64,000 nt of DNA. Source: Thalassospira lucentensis. Its GTDB lineage: Bacteria > Pseudomonadota > Alphaproteobacteria > Rhodospirillales > Thalassospiraceae. The stretch covers positions 124,001 through 188,000 of the forward strand of contig NZ_LPVY01000024.1 of assembly GCF_001613805.1 (NCBI RefSeq), written 5' to 3'. A model generated the notes under the pieces. That model worked only from the letters and a program-made list of their open reading frames with translations, was not told the DNA's origin and did not search any database. This document shows positions 18,671-27,988 of the stretch, piece after piece. Positions within the stretch are counted from its first letter, which is position 1. Each line of letters starts with the position of its first letter. A program made the translations under genes and the position numbers.

Positions 18671-19441
18671 TCAGGTCCGGTTGATTGAAACCCCGCCATC
18701 GGCAAGGAACGGCACGCCCGTCACAAAGCTTGCCGCATCGGACGCCAGAAACAGGGCAGCCTGTGCCATTTCGGACGGTTTTGCCATACGTTTCAATGCA
18801 TGCAGGCTGTTGACGAACTGCTCGACCTCCGGCCCGGCACCGGGTTTGTTGGTGATGCTGGCCGGGGTATCTGTTCCGCCGGGCAAAAGCGCATTGACCC
18901 GAATGCCCTGTGGTCCGTATTCGGCTGCCAGCGATTTCATCAATCCAATCATACCCGCTTTGCTGGCGGCATAGGCTCCCATTCCGGGCATACCGACCGA
19001 ATAGCCGACAAAGCTTGATGTCAGGATCATTGATCCCGAGCCATTGGCAAGCATCGCAGGCAATTGATATTTCGCCCCGAAAAATGCCGATGTCAGGTTG
19101 GTTTCGATCATTTCATGCCAGTCGTCGGTTGCCATATCGGGGATCGAAACAGACTCCCCGACCATCCCGGCATTATTGACCGCGATATCAAGTTTTCCGA
19201 AATGATCAAGGGCGGCCTCGACCAGTTGCCTTGATACATCTTCGCCCGTAAGACAGCCCGGCACTGAAATGGCCGTACCACCGGCATCATGGATATCGGC
19301 CATGATATCATCGAGCAATTCAGCACGTCTGGCATTCAGCACAAGCTTGGCACCCTGCCGGGCAAAAAGTTCGGCTATGGCGCGGCCGATGCCGGAACTG
19401 GCCCCGGTGATGATTGCGGTTTTACCGTCCAGTGTGAACAT
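18671..19441 (-). CDS. Short-chain dehydrogenase/reductase
   Basis: Classical SDR of 256 residues using NAD(P)H. The cofactor motif TGASSGIG is near residue 13, NNAG near 90, the catalytic Ser in LTSSF and YAASK as the Tyr/Lys pair; FLADGGVSI closes the protein. Arg after the second strand (LNARR) suggests a preference for NADP, by family rule. AGGAG lies 8 bases before the ATG. Substrate is unknown and there is no operon partner. Confidence 0.9.
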   Translation of the reverse strand: MFTLDGKTAIITGASSGIGRAIAELFARQGAKLVLNARRAELLDDIMADIHDAGGTAISVPGCLTGEDVSRQLVEAALDHFGKLDIAVNNAGMVGESVSIPDMATDDWHEMIETNLTSAFFGAKYQLPAMLANGSGSMILTSSFVGYSVGMPGMGAYAASKAGMIGLMKSLAAEYGPQGIRVNALLPGGTDTPASITNKPGAGPEVEQFVNSLHALKRMAKPSEMAQAALFLASDAASFVTGVPFLADGGVSINRT

Positions 19442-19685
19442 GTTTCCATCTCCTGTGTCATGATAGGATGACCATCGTGGTGATGATGGCCCGATGGTGA
19501 GACGCTAGTTCGGACAGGGCGGACGGGCACTCCGGTTATTGGCATTGAATTCGCGGAATTGACGGTTTTTCGTAGGTAGCGAATTTGAAAGCAAGGAACG
19601 GAGTGCGGCCCACGGGATGGACGATCAGAATGCCGGTCAAACGGATGCATCTGGCATCCTTATGTTCTGATAAAGGAGCCATTCC

Positions 19686-20774
19686 ATGTTGACGGAGACG
19701 AAATTGAGCAAGGCGATCCGCTGGATCAGTGACGAGGACAAGTGGCAGGCCGTGGCAAATCGCGATGGCAAAGCTGATGGACAGTTTTACTATTCGGTCG
19801 TAACCACCGGGGTTTATTGCCGACCATCCTGTGGTGCACGTCTGGCGCGCCGGGAAAATGTCGCGTTTCATGCCAGTTGCGATGATGCCGAACAGGCAGG
19901 GTTCCGCCCGTGCAAACGGTGCCGTCCGAACACCGCATCGATTGCCGAACGCAATGCGGATGTCGTGGAAACGGCATGCGAAATCATCCGTAATGCCGAA
20001 GAAATGCCAAGCCTTGATGATCTGGCCACACAAGCCGGGATGAGCCGGTTTCACTTTCACCGGGTGTTTAAAGCGGTTGCCGGTGTAACGCCAAAGGCCT
20101 ATGCTGGCGCCCACCGGGCCGGTCGCGTGCGCGAGGAACTACGCAGCAGCAATACCGTGACCGAGGCGATCTATGACGCGGGATATAATTCCAACAGCCG
20201 GTTTTATGAACGCGCACACAAGATGCTGGGCATGACGCCAAGCAGCTATCGCGCGGGGGGCAAGGGCGAGAAAATCCGGTTTGCGGTGGGGCAATGTGCG
20301 CTTGGCGCAATCCTTGGCGCGGCAAGCGCCAAGGGGATTTGCACGATCCTTCTGGGCGATGACCCCGATGCGCTCGTGCGCCAGTTGCAGGATGCCTTCC
20401 CCAAAGCGGAGCTAATCGGCGGCGACCCGGCGTTCGAGGACTGGATGGCCCAGATCATCGGGCAGGTCGAAGCCCCGCAGCTTGGCCTCGACCTGCCGCT
20501 TGATATTCGTGGTACGGCCTTTCAGCAACGCGTCTGGCAGGCGCTTTCGGAAATTCCGGCCGGGACAAAGGCAAGCTACGCCGAAATCGCCGAAAAGATC
20601 GGGTCGCCGCGTGCTACCCGCGCCGTTGCGCAGGCCTGTGCCGCCAACAGCATCGCGGTTGCCATTCCCTGCCACCGGGTGGTGCGCAAGGATGGCGATC
20701 TTTCGGGATATCGTTGGGGGGTGGAGCGCAAGAAAACCCTGCTGGACCTCGAAAGCAGGGAGGCCGGGCAATGA
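19686..20774 (+). CDS. ada: Bifunctional Ada: methyl-DNA repair protein and regulator
   Basis: Adaptive-response protein of 362 residues. The N-terminal domain has the four zinc cysteines (Cys45 and Cys49 in GVYCRPSCGA, Cys76 and Cys79 in RPCKRCRPN); Cys45 is the expected acceptor from methylphosphotriesters. An AraC-type helix-turn-helix follows at about 95-190. The C-terminal O6-methylguanine methyltransferase carries PCHRV with acceptor Cys329. All functional parts appear intact, so it should both repair DNA and activate its own operon. It overlaps the downstream oxygenase gene by ATGA. Confidence 0.96.
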   Translation: MLTETKLSKAIRWISDEDKWQAVANRDGKADGQFYYSVVTTGVYCRPSCGARLARRENVAFHASCDDAEQAGFRPCKRCRPNTASIAERNADVVETACEIIRNAEEMPSLDDLATQAGMSRFHFHRVFKAVAGVTPKAYAGAHRAGRVREELRSSNTVTEAIYDAGYNSNSRFYERAHKMLGMTPSSYRAGGKGEKIRFAVGQCALGAILGAASAKGICTILLGDDPDALVRQLQDAFPKAELIGGDPAFEDWMAQIIGQVEAPQLGLDLPLDIRGTAFQQRVWQALSEIPAGTKASYAEIAEKIGSPRATRAVAQACAANSIAVAIPCHRVVRKDGDLSGYRWGVERKKTLLDLESREAGQ

Positions 20775-21484
20775 ACAAGATGACCCGTGACGGGATCGGA
20801 TCGCTTGATTGGGAAAAGCATGCCCGCGAACTTGATGCCCATGGCTGTGCGATCCTTGAACACCTGATTGATCCGGATACATGCCGGGCATTGATCGCGC
20901 GTTATGACGAGCCGGAAACTTTTCGCAGCCACATCCATATGGCCCGGCACGGGTTCGGGCGCGGCGAATACAAATATTTCGCCTATCCCTTGCCCGATAT
21001 GATCGTGGGTTTGCGGCAATCGCTTTATCCGCCATTGGCCGAAATTGCCAACCGCTGGAACCGGGCGATGAGACTGGATCGGCACTTTCCCGGCGATCAC
21101 GCCCGGTTTGTTGCCCAATGCCATGAAGCAGGGCAAACCCGCCCGACGCCCCTTTTGCTGCGTTATGGGGTAGGGGATTATAATTGCCTGCATCAGGATG
21201 TTTACGGCGATTGCGTGTTTCCTTTGCAGGTCGCGATCCTTCTAAGCGACCCGGAAACGGACTTTGAAGGCGGCGAATTTGTTCTGACCGAACAGCGCCC
21301 GCGTATGCAATCCCGCGCCGAGGTCGTGCCGCTGATGCAAGGCGATGCCGTAATTTTCCCTGTCCACCATCGCCCTGTGGCGGGCACGCGCGGAACGTAC
21401 CGGGTGAATATGCGCCACGGTGTTTCCAGCCTGCGCGCCGGGTCACGGCATACGCTTGGCATCATTTTTCATGACGCCAAATAG
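20771..21484 (+). CDS. 2-oxoglutarate/Fe(II) oxygenase in the ada operon
   Basis: A 237-residue non-haem iron dioxygenase. The facial triad appears as His141 and Asp143 (CLHQDVYGD) with a distal His at 199/200 (VHHRPV), and the 2-oxoglutarate-binding Arg is probably Arg207 or Arg211. It does not look like AlkB, whose motifs differ; it resembles prolyl-4-hydroxylase-like proteins of COG3826 type. The ATG at 20771 overlaps the ada stop codon, so translation is coupled. The operon context suggests a role in alkylation damage, which is inference. No experimental substrate is known to me. Confidence 0.8.
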   Translation: MNKMTRDGIGSLDWEKHARELDAHGCAILEHLIDPDTCRALIARYDEPETFRSHIHMARHGFGRGEYKYFAYPLPDMIVGLRQSLYPPLAEIANRWNRAMRLDRHFPGDHARFVAQCHEAGQTRPTPLLLRYGVGDYNCLHQDVYGDCVFPLQVAILLSDPETDFEGGEFVLTEQRPRMQSRAEVVPLMQGDAVIFPVHHRPVAGTRGTYRVNMRHGVSSLRAGSRHTLGIIFHDAK

Positions 21485-21544
21485 CTGATCCCGCTCGGAC
21501 TGATTTGAGCTGGTATCGTTCTGGCTGCAGTGGTGCTTAGTAAA

Positions 21545-21588
21545 AGTTATTAATAACTATTTGCAATTGTGCGCGACTGGTGTATGTC
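21545..21588 (+). promoter_or_regulatory. Palindrome and possible promoter upstream of fecI-type gene
   Basis: A perfect 14-base palindrome AGTTATTAATAACT lies at 21545-21558, just before a possible promoter TTGCAA (21561-21566), 16 bases, TATGTC (21583-21588). The regulator is unknown; an iron-responsive repressor would fit the genes that follow, but the sequence is not a standard Fur box. Confidence 0.4.
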
Positions 21589-21621
21589 AGCGGGAACGAA
21601 TTCACCTTCCTGTTTGTTTTC

Positions 21622-22155
21622 ATGACCTTTTTCGCGTCCCGGCAGATATCGGTAAATCTTGTTCGCGCCTTTGAAAAGGAACGCGCGTCTTTACTGCGCC
21701 TGGCCATTCGCAAGCTGGGAAATCCGGACGAGGCAAAGGATATCGTGCAGGATGCCTTCGTAAGGATTGCCGGGATCAAGGACCGGGAAGAACCGATCAA
21801 CGATCCGCCGGCATTCCTTCGGACCGTGGTTCTCAATTTGATCCGCGATCATCAGAGGCGACGCAATGCCGGCCATATTGTCGAGCTGAAATCAGGTCAT
21901 GATCCGTTGGAATGGGCGGCAGAAGACCGCCCGCCCGCCGACAGTGTGATTTATCACCGGCAGCGCCTGCAAGCGTTTGAGCAGGCCATTGCATCCCTAC
22001 CAACGCGATCCAGAGAAGTCTTCATCTTGCGTAAGTTGCATGGTAAGACCCATGACGAGATTTCTGCTGTGACCGGATTATCGAAGGCCGCGATCGAAAA
22101 ACATCTTTATCGTGCGATGACGACATGTCGTGATCTGATGAAACACTATGACTAG
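21622..22155 (+). CDS. FecI-like ECF sigma factor
   Basis: Extracytoplasmic-function sigma factor of 177 residues with region 2 at about 15-75 (LVRAFEKERASLLRLAIRKLGNPDEAKDIVQDAFVRI) and region 4 at about 115-170 (IASLPTRSREVFILRKLHGKTHDEISAVTGLSK). The DAF and LPTRSREVF features match the FecI branch used in surface signalling. I prefer the ATG at 21622 because the best promoter match overlaps the alternative GTG at 21580; neither has a good ribosome site. FecR follows after 3 bases. Confidence 0.85.
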   Translation: MTFFASRQISVNLVRAFEKERASLLRLAIRKLGNPDEAKDIVQDAFVRIAGIKDREEPINDPPAFLRTVVLNLIRDHQRRRNAGHIVELKSGHDPLEWAAEDRPPADSVIYHRQRLQAFEQAIASLPTRSREVFILRKLHGKTHDEISAVTGLSKAAIEKHLYRAMTTCRDLMKHYD

Positions 22156-22158
22156 GCC

Positions 22159-23232
22159 ATGCCCATGACCGGCACCCATTATACCGGCCAGAATCCGGAG
22201 ACAGCCGCAAAGGACGATTTGCAGGGTCGTCTTGTCGATCAGGCAATGGAGTGGCTTGCCCGTGACGGTGTGGACATCGCCGGGACGGAAACGCATGAAG
22301 CGTTTCAGAAATGGTGCGGTCAAAGCACGGCTCATGAGCAGGCGGCCCGCTCGGTCCGGGCTTTTCTTGATGACCGTGATTTCGACGATATTTTGCGGAA
22401 ATTTGACGCTGGTCCAGAATCGACTACCCGGACATATATGGCATCAGGCGTGTTGAAAATATCCCCCCCCACGCGCAGGTTACTGCGCCCAGTGACGGCG
22501 GGGATGCCACTTGCTCGAAGGGCATTTTGGGGCGGGGTTGCCCTATGTGCTGCAATCCTTGTTGCCGTGCTGACACTGCGCCCGGCGGACCATTCTGATC
22601 ATCCCGGTTATATCGCGGCAAACACCACCCACGTCAGCCAGATTTTGCCCGATGGCAGCGAATTGCAGCTCGCGCGGGGCACCCGGCTATATTGGGAGTT
22701 TTCCAAACAGGAACGAAATATTGTCCTTGATCAGGGGGCGGTCGTGATTTCTGCCGCACCGAACAAGGACCGGGAGCTTGTGGTGACAACGCCCCAAAGC
22801 CGTGTGGTGGTTGTCGGGACCCGCTTTGTTGTGATTGGCGATGCTGAAACCAGCGAGGTTGGTGTTGCCGAAGGAACGGTCCGGGTGGTGCAAAAACAAT
22901 CCCCGCCAGCCCGCGAGGTTACCCTGCATGCGGGTGATGGCGTCACCGTTTCGGGGAATGGAGATGTAAGACGGCGTGACTTTGACGGTGAAAATATTAC
23001 GCAAATTCTGGACGGATGGCGGGTATTTTCACCGGCGAAACTGTCCGATGTCGCCCATGCCATAAGCCGCCAGAGCGGAACGGAAATCTGGCTTGATCCC
23101 GGTCTTGCCGATCTGGAAATACGCGGTCGGTTCAATGTTGCCGATGCCAAGGCATCGCTGGACCTGATTTCCCGAACCACCGGCACAAGAATTATTGAAT
23201 TGCCGTTTGATCATTATCTGCTGGCGCGCTGA
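22159..23232 (+). CDS. FecR-like anti-sigma factor/signal transducer
   Basis: Inner-membrane regulator of 357 residues. The N-terminal cytoplasmic part (about 1-110) resembles the DUF4880 sigma-binding region (LVDQAMEWLARDG, FQKWCGQSTAHEQA). One membrane helix spans about 122-140. The periplasmic part carries the FecR domain (TTHVSQILPDGSELQLARGTRL) and ends in an STN-like segment (about 290-357). In the family model it receives a signal from the receptor's STN domain and releases the sigma factor. It starts 3 bases after the sigma gene, so the two are co-expressed. Confidence 0.88.
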   Translation: MPMTGTHYTGQNPETAAKDDLQGRLVDQAMEWLARDGVDIAGTETHEAFQKWCGQSTAHEQAARSVRAFLDDRDFDDILRKFDAGPESTTRTYMASGVLKISPPTRRLLRPVTAGMPLARRAFWGGVALCAAILVAVLTLRPADHSDHPGYIAANTTHVSQILPDGSELQLARGTRLYWEFSKQERNIVLDQGAVVISAAPNKDRELVVTTPQSRVVVVGTRFVVIGDAETSEVGVAEGTVRVVQKQSPPAREVTLHAGDGVTVSGNGDVRRRDFDGENITQILDGWRVFSPAKLSDVAHAISRQSGTEIWLDPGLADLEIRGRFNVADAKASLDLISRTTGTRIIELPFDHYLLAR

Positions 23233-23398
23233 TGCCGCATTTCACATCTGGCGCGTACAGCAATTGGTCGACATTTTCAGGCGAATTCCCCGTTCAAATC
23301 CCCTTTGAATAAAAACATTAAAAAAATGTCCGGTTTCTGTTCATGGCCACGTCCTTAAATGCGAGTGATACGCAATAACTTGCATTAGGTCGTGCCGA

Positions 23399-26296
23399 AT
23401 GAAGACTACCGGACAACAGAATACCGCCCACAGTACGAGTGAAGCCGGGCGTTGCCGGGCATGGAAAGATTTGTTGTTCTGTGCTGTTGCGTCTTCTGCC
23501 TTGCTAGCAGTGACGCCGTCGAATTTGCTGCATGCGCAGGAGAACCCGGTTATCAATGACGCACGGGTTCCACCACGAGCCTCTCCCTCATACCGTTTTG
23601 ATATTCCGTCCTTGCCGCTAATGCGTGCGCTGGAACAACTATCACAGCAGGCCGGTATTCCGTTTTCGGTGCAGGATGGTACCAACCTTGCGATGAACGG
23701 TCAGGCGGTGATTGGTGATTTCAGCATTGAAAATGCCTTGCTGCGGATGCTGGAAGGTACGGGCGTTACCTTTGCCGTTGCCGACGGGGTTTTGGTGATT
23801 TCCCCGAAATTGTCTAACCAGTCGCTGGATGCAGAAATTGTTACAGCCCCGATTTCGGTCAGTGCCAACCGTACACCGACCTTTCAGCTAGGAACCGGTG
23901 CCGCAAGTGGATCAACGGTCTATGGCGAGGATATGATTGGTGCCGTGGTCCAAGGTGACAGTGACCCGAACAAGATTTTTCGCGCCAATCCGAATGTCCA
24001 GTATGTGATCGCAGGGCAGCGCGGTGAAGAAGGGGCAACCGCAACTGCCGAACAGGACTTGCGTCCACAAAATATCAGCATATCCGGGGCTGGGGTCGAT
24101 CAGAACAACTTCATGCTTGATGGGGTCGGGATCAATTCCTTTGGCGGAACTGAGTCGAATTACAACGACTCAAACATGCCAGAAGATGATGACAATACGA
24201 TCAACGCAGACACCCTCCATGGCTTGCATCCACAGACTGTCTATGTGGACTCAAATATTCTTGAGCAGGCCGAAATCATCGACAGTAATGTGTCAGCGAA
24301 ATACGGCGGGTTCCAGGGCGGGGTCGTCAATTACAAGGTCAAGAATCCGTCAAATGAACCGACATTCGGGGCAAGTATCAAACGCGGCGGCTCGAACTGG
24401 AACGATTATCATCTGAAATCCGAAGAGACTCCTGATGCTGCTGCCAAAGAGCCGATTTATGAAAAATGGTTCTATTCAGCGTCTGCCAGCACACCGATCA
24501 ATGATAATTGGGGCATGTTGGTTTCTGCCGGTCGGCGTACCGCCGAGACGACCAAGACTGCTGGCGATGACTATTATGGTCGCCAGGTCACGACCAGCAC
24601 TGAAGCCGACAACGTGCTTGGCAAACTGCGTTACGAAAGTGATACGGGGGCCGCGATTACGACCCAGATCGTTTACGCGCCCTATGCCCAGGAATGGGAA
24701 GCATCGGAAAACTATGACAGCAGGATGGATATCATTGGCACTGGCCTAACCACCTATGTCGGGCTCGAAAAGCCGTTTGAATATGATGGCTACGGGGTTT
24801 CCAATCTGTTTCTCGATACGAAGCTGTCCTTCAATTCATCAGAAAATGCACGTGATTCCGAAAGCAATGTACGCCGACAGATCAGTACGACTGTGGCCGG
24901 GTCACAATATGCCGATCTGTGTGATGCCAGTACATGTGTGACCGGCTGGTACGGAGACCTGTCCCAGACCCAGCAAGATGTCGGTTATACCGCCGACCTT
25001 ACCGGCGATATTTTTGGAACGAACTTTCTGCTCGGTGCGGATATCCATCGTCTGAGCGGAACACGAGAGCGTTCTGCCGATGCGTATTATGCAACTACCC
25101 GAACTACTGGCACCAACGTGGTTTGCGCGAGTGCCGATGACATATTCTGTGATGATGGTGATCAGGCGAACCGGCGTCGGACAAAATATCAGGCGTTCGA
25201 AGGAAGCGTCAGTTTCGTAAGTACAGCCCTTTATAATGAATATACGCTGCTTTTTGATCATGTTCCTTTCGGCGAGCTGGAATTCAGGCCGGGTGCACGG
25301 CTTGAACACGACACATATCTTGGCAATACCAATCTGGCTCCGCGCTTCAACGCGACCTACTACACGGACTGGGATATCAGCTTTAATGCAGGATGGAACC
25401 GCTACTATGCGGCAAACATGCTGAGTTACGCCTTTCAGGATGCAACCCCGGCGACCATCAGTGAAACGCGGACTGCTGATACCACCACCACTCCGGGTTC
25501 ATCTATTTTCTATGATGACTGGGCAGCCTCGTCATCCGGGATAAAGCGTTCGTTCGCCGGTTCGGGTCTGAGTACGCCGTTTTCCGATGAACAAACTGCA
25601 TCCATTTCATTCCCGTTGCCTTTTCTGGGGGGGATGACCCGATTGAAATGGCTGGAACGAAAGGGGCGGGATCAGTTTTCACGGTCAAGTACAGATAGCG
25701 GTTCGACCGAATACAATCTGTCGAATGAAGGTTCGAGCCATTACACATCCTATTCCGCGGAATGGAGCCGCGAAATCGGTTCAGGTCCGTTTGGCGGTCG
25801 ACATGTGTTCAACGTCAATGGTCAGTATTCGGAACGCCGTACATCAAACAACAGCTATTACGTCACCAGCGATGAAACCGAGAGTGTCGTTTATAACGGC
25901 CAGATCATTCCGAGTATGGACCTTGATGTTCTGACCGGTAATCTGGACGAACCGATCTTCTTTAACATCAGTCTGTTTTCAAGCTTCGATGATGACCGTC
26001 TGCGAACCGGCCTGACCGGGCGCTACACGATGGACTATACGACGATCACCGACAGCGGATCAAACACCACCATCGATGGCACGACATACGATGTTTATGA
26101 GGATGGTGAGGAAAAGGCGCGCTTCGATCTGGATATGACGCTCGATTACGACGTGATCCGACGGGAAAAGGGTGTTTTGACCCTGAATGCATCTATCGAA
26201 AATGTTCTGAACCGTGGCGGTGCCCATACGCTGTCGTCATCGACCCCGTACCGCAAGGGCCGGACAGTGTGGCTCGGACTGACCTACACCTACTGA
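23399..26296 (+). CDS. TonB-dependent receptor with N-terminal STN domain
   Basis: Outer-membrane receptor of 965 residues. After a signal sequence (about 1-47, ending LLHAQ), residues 64-136 form an STN signalling domain (SYRFDIPSLPLMRALEQLSQQAG), as in FecA-type transducers. A plug (about 160-320) and a long beta-barrel follow, ending in aromatic TYTY. A TonB box may lie at 144-154 (DAEIVTAPISV). It has unusual paired cysteines (LCDASTCVT, VVCASADDIFCDDGD) that could brace extracellular loops. The barrel gives no firm ligand clue. The sigma/anti-sigma genes upstream and the protease downstream suggest one surface-signalling and processing unit. Confidence 0.88.
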   Translation: MKTTGQQNTAHSTSEAGRCRAWKDLLFCAVASSALLAVTPSNLLHAQENPVINDARVPPRASPSYRFDIPSLPLMRALEQLSQQAGIPFSVQDGTNLAMNGQAVIGDFSIENALLRMLEGTGVTFAVADGVLVISPKLSNQSLDAEIVTAPISVSANRTPTFQLGTGAASGSTVYGEDMIGAVVQGDSDPNKIFRANPNVQYVIAGQRGEEGATATAEQDLRPQNISISGAGVDQNNFMLDGVGINSFGGTESNYNDSNMPEDDDNTINADTLHGLHPQTVYVDSNILEQAEIIDSNVSAKYGGFQGGVVNYKVKNPSNEPTFGASIKRGGSNWNDYHLKSEETPDAAAKEPIYEKWFYSASASTPINDNWGMLVSAGRRTAETTKTAGDDYYGRQVTTSTEADNVLGKLRYESDTGAAITTQIVYAPYAQEWEASENYDSRMDIIGTGLTTYVGLEKPFEYDGYGVSNLFLDTKLSFNSSENARDSESNVRRQISTTVAGSQYADLCDASTCVTGWYGDLSQTQQDVGYTADLTGDIFGTNFLLGADIHRLSGTRERSADAYYATTRTTGTNVVCASADDIFCDDGDQANRRRTKYQAFEGSVSFVSTALYNEYTLLFDHVPFGELEFRPGARLEHDTYLGNTNLAPRFNATYYTDWDISFNAGWNRYYAANMLSYAFQDATPATISETRTADTTTTPGSSIFYDDWAASSSGIKRSFAGSGLSTPFSDEQTASISFPLPFLGGMTRLKWLERKGRDQFSRSSTDSGSTEYNLSNEGSSHYTSYSAEWSREIGSGPFGGRHVFNVNGQYSERRTSNNSYYVTSDETESVVYNGQIIPSMDLDVLTGNLDEPIFFNISLFSSFDDDRLRTGLTGRYTMDYTTITDSGSNTTIDGTTYDVYEDGEEKARFDLDMTLDYDVIRREKGVLTLNASIENVLNRGGAHTLSSSTPYRKGRTVWLGLTYTY

Positions 26297-26360
26297 AAAT
26301 TCCGCGTTAATCCTGTCGGGGCTTTGGGCCCCGGCCAAACCTGCTTGTGAGATCGATAAT

Positions 26361-27914
26361 ATGAAAAGAACCCTTACCGCGACACTGTTTGCCGCGATGC
26401 TTGCCACATCAAGCCTTATTCCTGTTCATGCAATGGCGGAACAGGCAGGCATTGAACTGTCGGATAGAAGTCTGGCCGAAGTTTATGCCGCTGTTTCGCT
26501 TGGTGTTGTTCGCATCAATGTCATCAAAAAGAGTTATGCCGAGATCGTCGCCGAGGAACGCGAGAAAAAGGAAAACGGAGAGGATTTCTATCTGCCACCC
26601 AACGAGCGTGGTGATCGGGACGAAGATAACGACCGTCAAGACCGCGATGACAAGAACAAGGAAAACGAGAAAGGCGAAGAGCCGAAATACGACTGGCAGA
26701 AAAAGAGGCGCAATGCGTCGACTGGAACCGGTTTTCTAATCAATCATGACGGCCTGATTGTAACCAACGAACATGTAGTCCGCGATGGTGCGCGTTTTGT
26801 CGTTGTTCTGAAAGACGGGCGCCGTGTCCGCGCCGAACTTGTCGGCATGGACTTTCTGACTGATCTTGCGGTTCTGCGCGTTGAAATGCCTGAAGATGTC
26901 AAACCGCTAGCATGGGGTAATTCACATGCCATTCGCATTGGCGATCCGGTCTTTGCGCTGGGATATCCCTATGGCTTTGATCAAAGCCTGACGACCGGGG
27001 TGATTTCAGGCAAGCAGCGCCAGTTGTCCAAAGGCGAATATAACCCCTATCTGCAAACCGATACCGCAGTGAACAAGGGTAATTCGGGCGGTCCGCTTTT
27101 GTCGATGGATGGCAAGGTTGTGGGTGTGAACTCGGCGCTTTACACCCGTTCTGGCGGGAACGAAGGATTGGCGTTTTCCATTCCGTCCGAACATGCTCAG
27201 GGTATCATTGACCTGCTTGTCAAGGACGGCGAAATCAAACGTGGCTGGTTCGGGATTGCCTATTCCGAAGTCAAGCCGGGTATAGGCAAGCTTTTGGGCA
27301 TGGAGCGTGACGAAGGGATGCTGATCCATCGTGCGCCAGATGATGAGCCGGCTTATCAGGCAGGTATTCGGGCCGGGGATGTGATCGTTGCTGTGAACGG
27401 TGAAAGTGTGACATCGCGGCTGCATTTCCGTATGCAGGCGGCGGAGGCAAATGGCGAAACCACCGTTACCGTCTGGCGCGATGGCGGATTTAAAAGCTTT
27501 ACCATGATCCCGGGCGATATGGACGAGGCCAAAAGCCGCCGCCGTCAGGCTGAACGTGACAAGATTCTTGGCAAAACCCCCGAGGATGACGGTCGTAAGA
27601 AAGTCATGGGGCTCGAACTGGTTCCGGCCAATGAAAAGGCATGGGAAAAACTGGATCTGCCCACCGGGACAAAGGGCCTTGTCGTTGATCGTATGGAAAA
27701 GATGGGGCAAGGGGATCAGGCCGGGTTTGCAAAGGGTGATTTCATTACCCGGATCAACCATACCGACATCGTCACGCCCGAGGATTTCGAAACCGTGATG
27801 CAGCAGGCGCTTGAAAGCAACGCCCCCTATGCGCTTGTCTATTTCAAACGTGATGGTCAGGACCGTACAAAGATCATTGATACACTGAGCATGGTTGATC
27901 TTGAAGATTACTGA
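26361..27914 (+). CDS. Do-like serine protease (HtrA/DegP type) with charged insert
   Basis: Periplasmic S1C protease of 517 residues. A signal peptide (1-26, ending HAMA) is followed by the protease domain with the complete triad His138 (TNEHVV), Asp168 (TDLAVL) and Ser242 (GNSGGP), then two PDZ domains (about 278-375 and 405-505). Between the first strand and the triad lies an extremely charged low-complexity stretch, residues about 64-118, rich in Glu, Lys, Asp, Asn and Arg; it is longer than the corresponding loop of DegP. It starts 64 bases after the receptor gene, with only a weak GC hairpin between, so co-transcription is plausible. It may be a specialised rather than the housekeeping Do protease. 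Confidence 0.88.
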   Translation: MKRTLTATLFAAMLATSSLIPVHAMAEQAGIELSDRSLAEVYAAVSLGVVRINVIKKSYAEIVAEEREKKENGEDFYLPPNERGDRDEDNDRQDRDDKNKENEKGEEPKYDWQKKRRNASTGTGFLINHDGLIVTNEHVVRDGARFVVVLKDGRRVRAELVGMDFLTDLAVLRVEMPEDVKPLAWGNSHAIRIGDPVFALGYPYGFDQSLTTGVISGKQRQLSKGEYNPYLQTDTAVNKGNSGGPLLSMDGKVVGVNSALYTRSGGNEGLAFSIPSEHAQGIIDLLVKDGEIKRGWFGIAYSEVKPGIGKLLGMERDEGMLIHRAPDDEPAYQAGIRAGDVIVAVNGESVTSRLHFRMQAAEANGETTVTVWRDGGFKSFTMIPGDMDEAKSRRRQAERDKILGKTPEDDGRKKVMGLELVPANEKAWEKLDLPTGTKGLVVDRMEKMGQGDQAGFAKGDFITRINHTDIVTPEDFETVMQQALESNAPYALVYFKRDGQDRTKIIDTLSMVDLEDY

Positions 27915-27925
27915 CCGCAGTACAT

Positions 27926-27954
27926 GAAAAATCGGGCCGTCGTGAGACGGCCCG
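27926..27954 (-). terminator. Terminator of the opp operon
   Basis: CGGGCCGTC (27933-27941) pairs with GACGGCCCG (27946-27954). The minus strand continues into five T, so it best terminates oppABCDF; it may also slow transcripts from the protease gene. Confidence 0.75.
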
Positions 27955-27988
27955 GTCAAGTTGGGTGATGCAAAGGGAGGTTGCCCTC

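Noticed and set aside
20412..21446. Long minus-strand frame over ada and the oxygenase gene
   Set aside because: Crosses two supported genes; Arg/Pro-rich sequence without domain similarity.
23293..23309. TTCAAA-N5-TTTGAA repeat between fecR and receptor genes as an operator or terminator
   Set aside because: Arms of six AT-rich bases are likely by chance and no T run or promoter fits convincingly.
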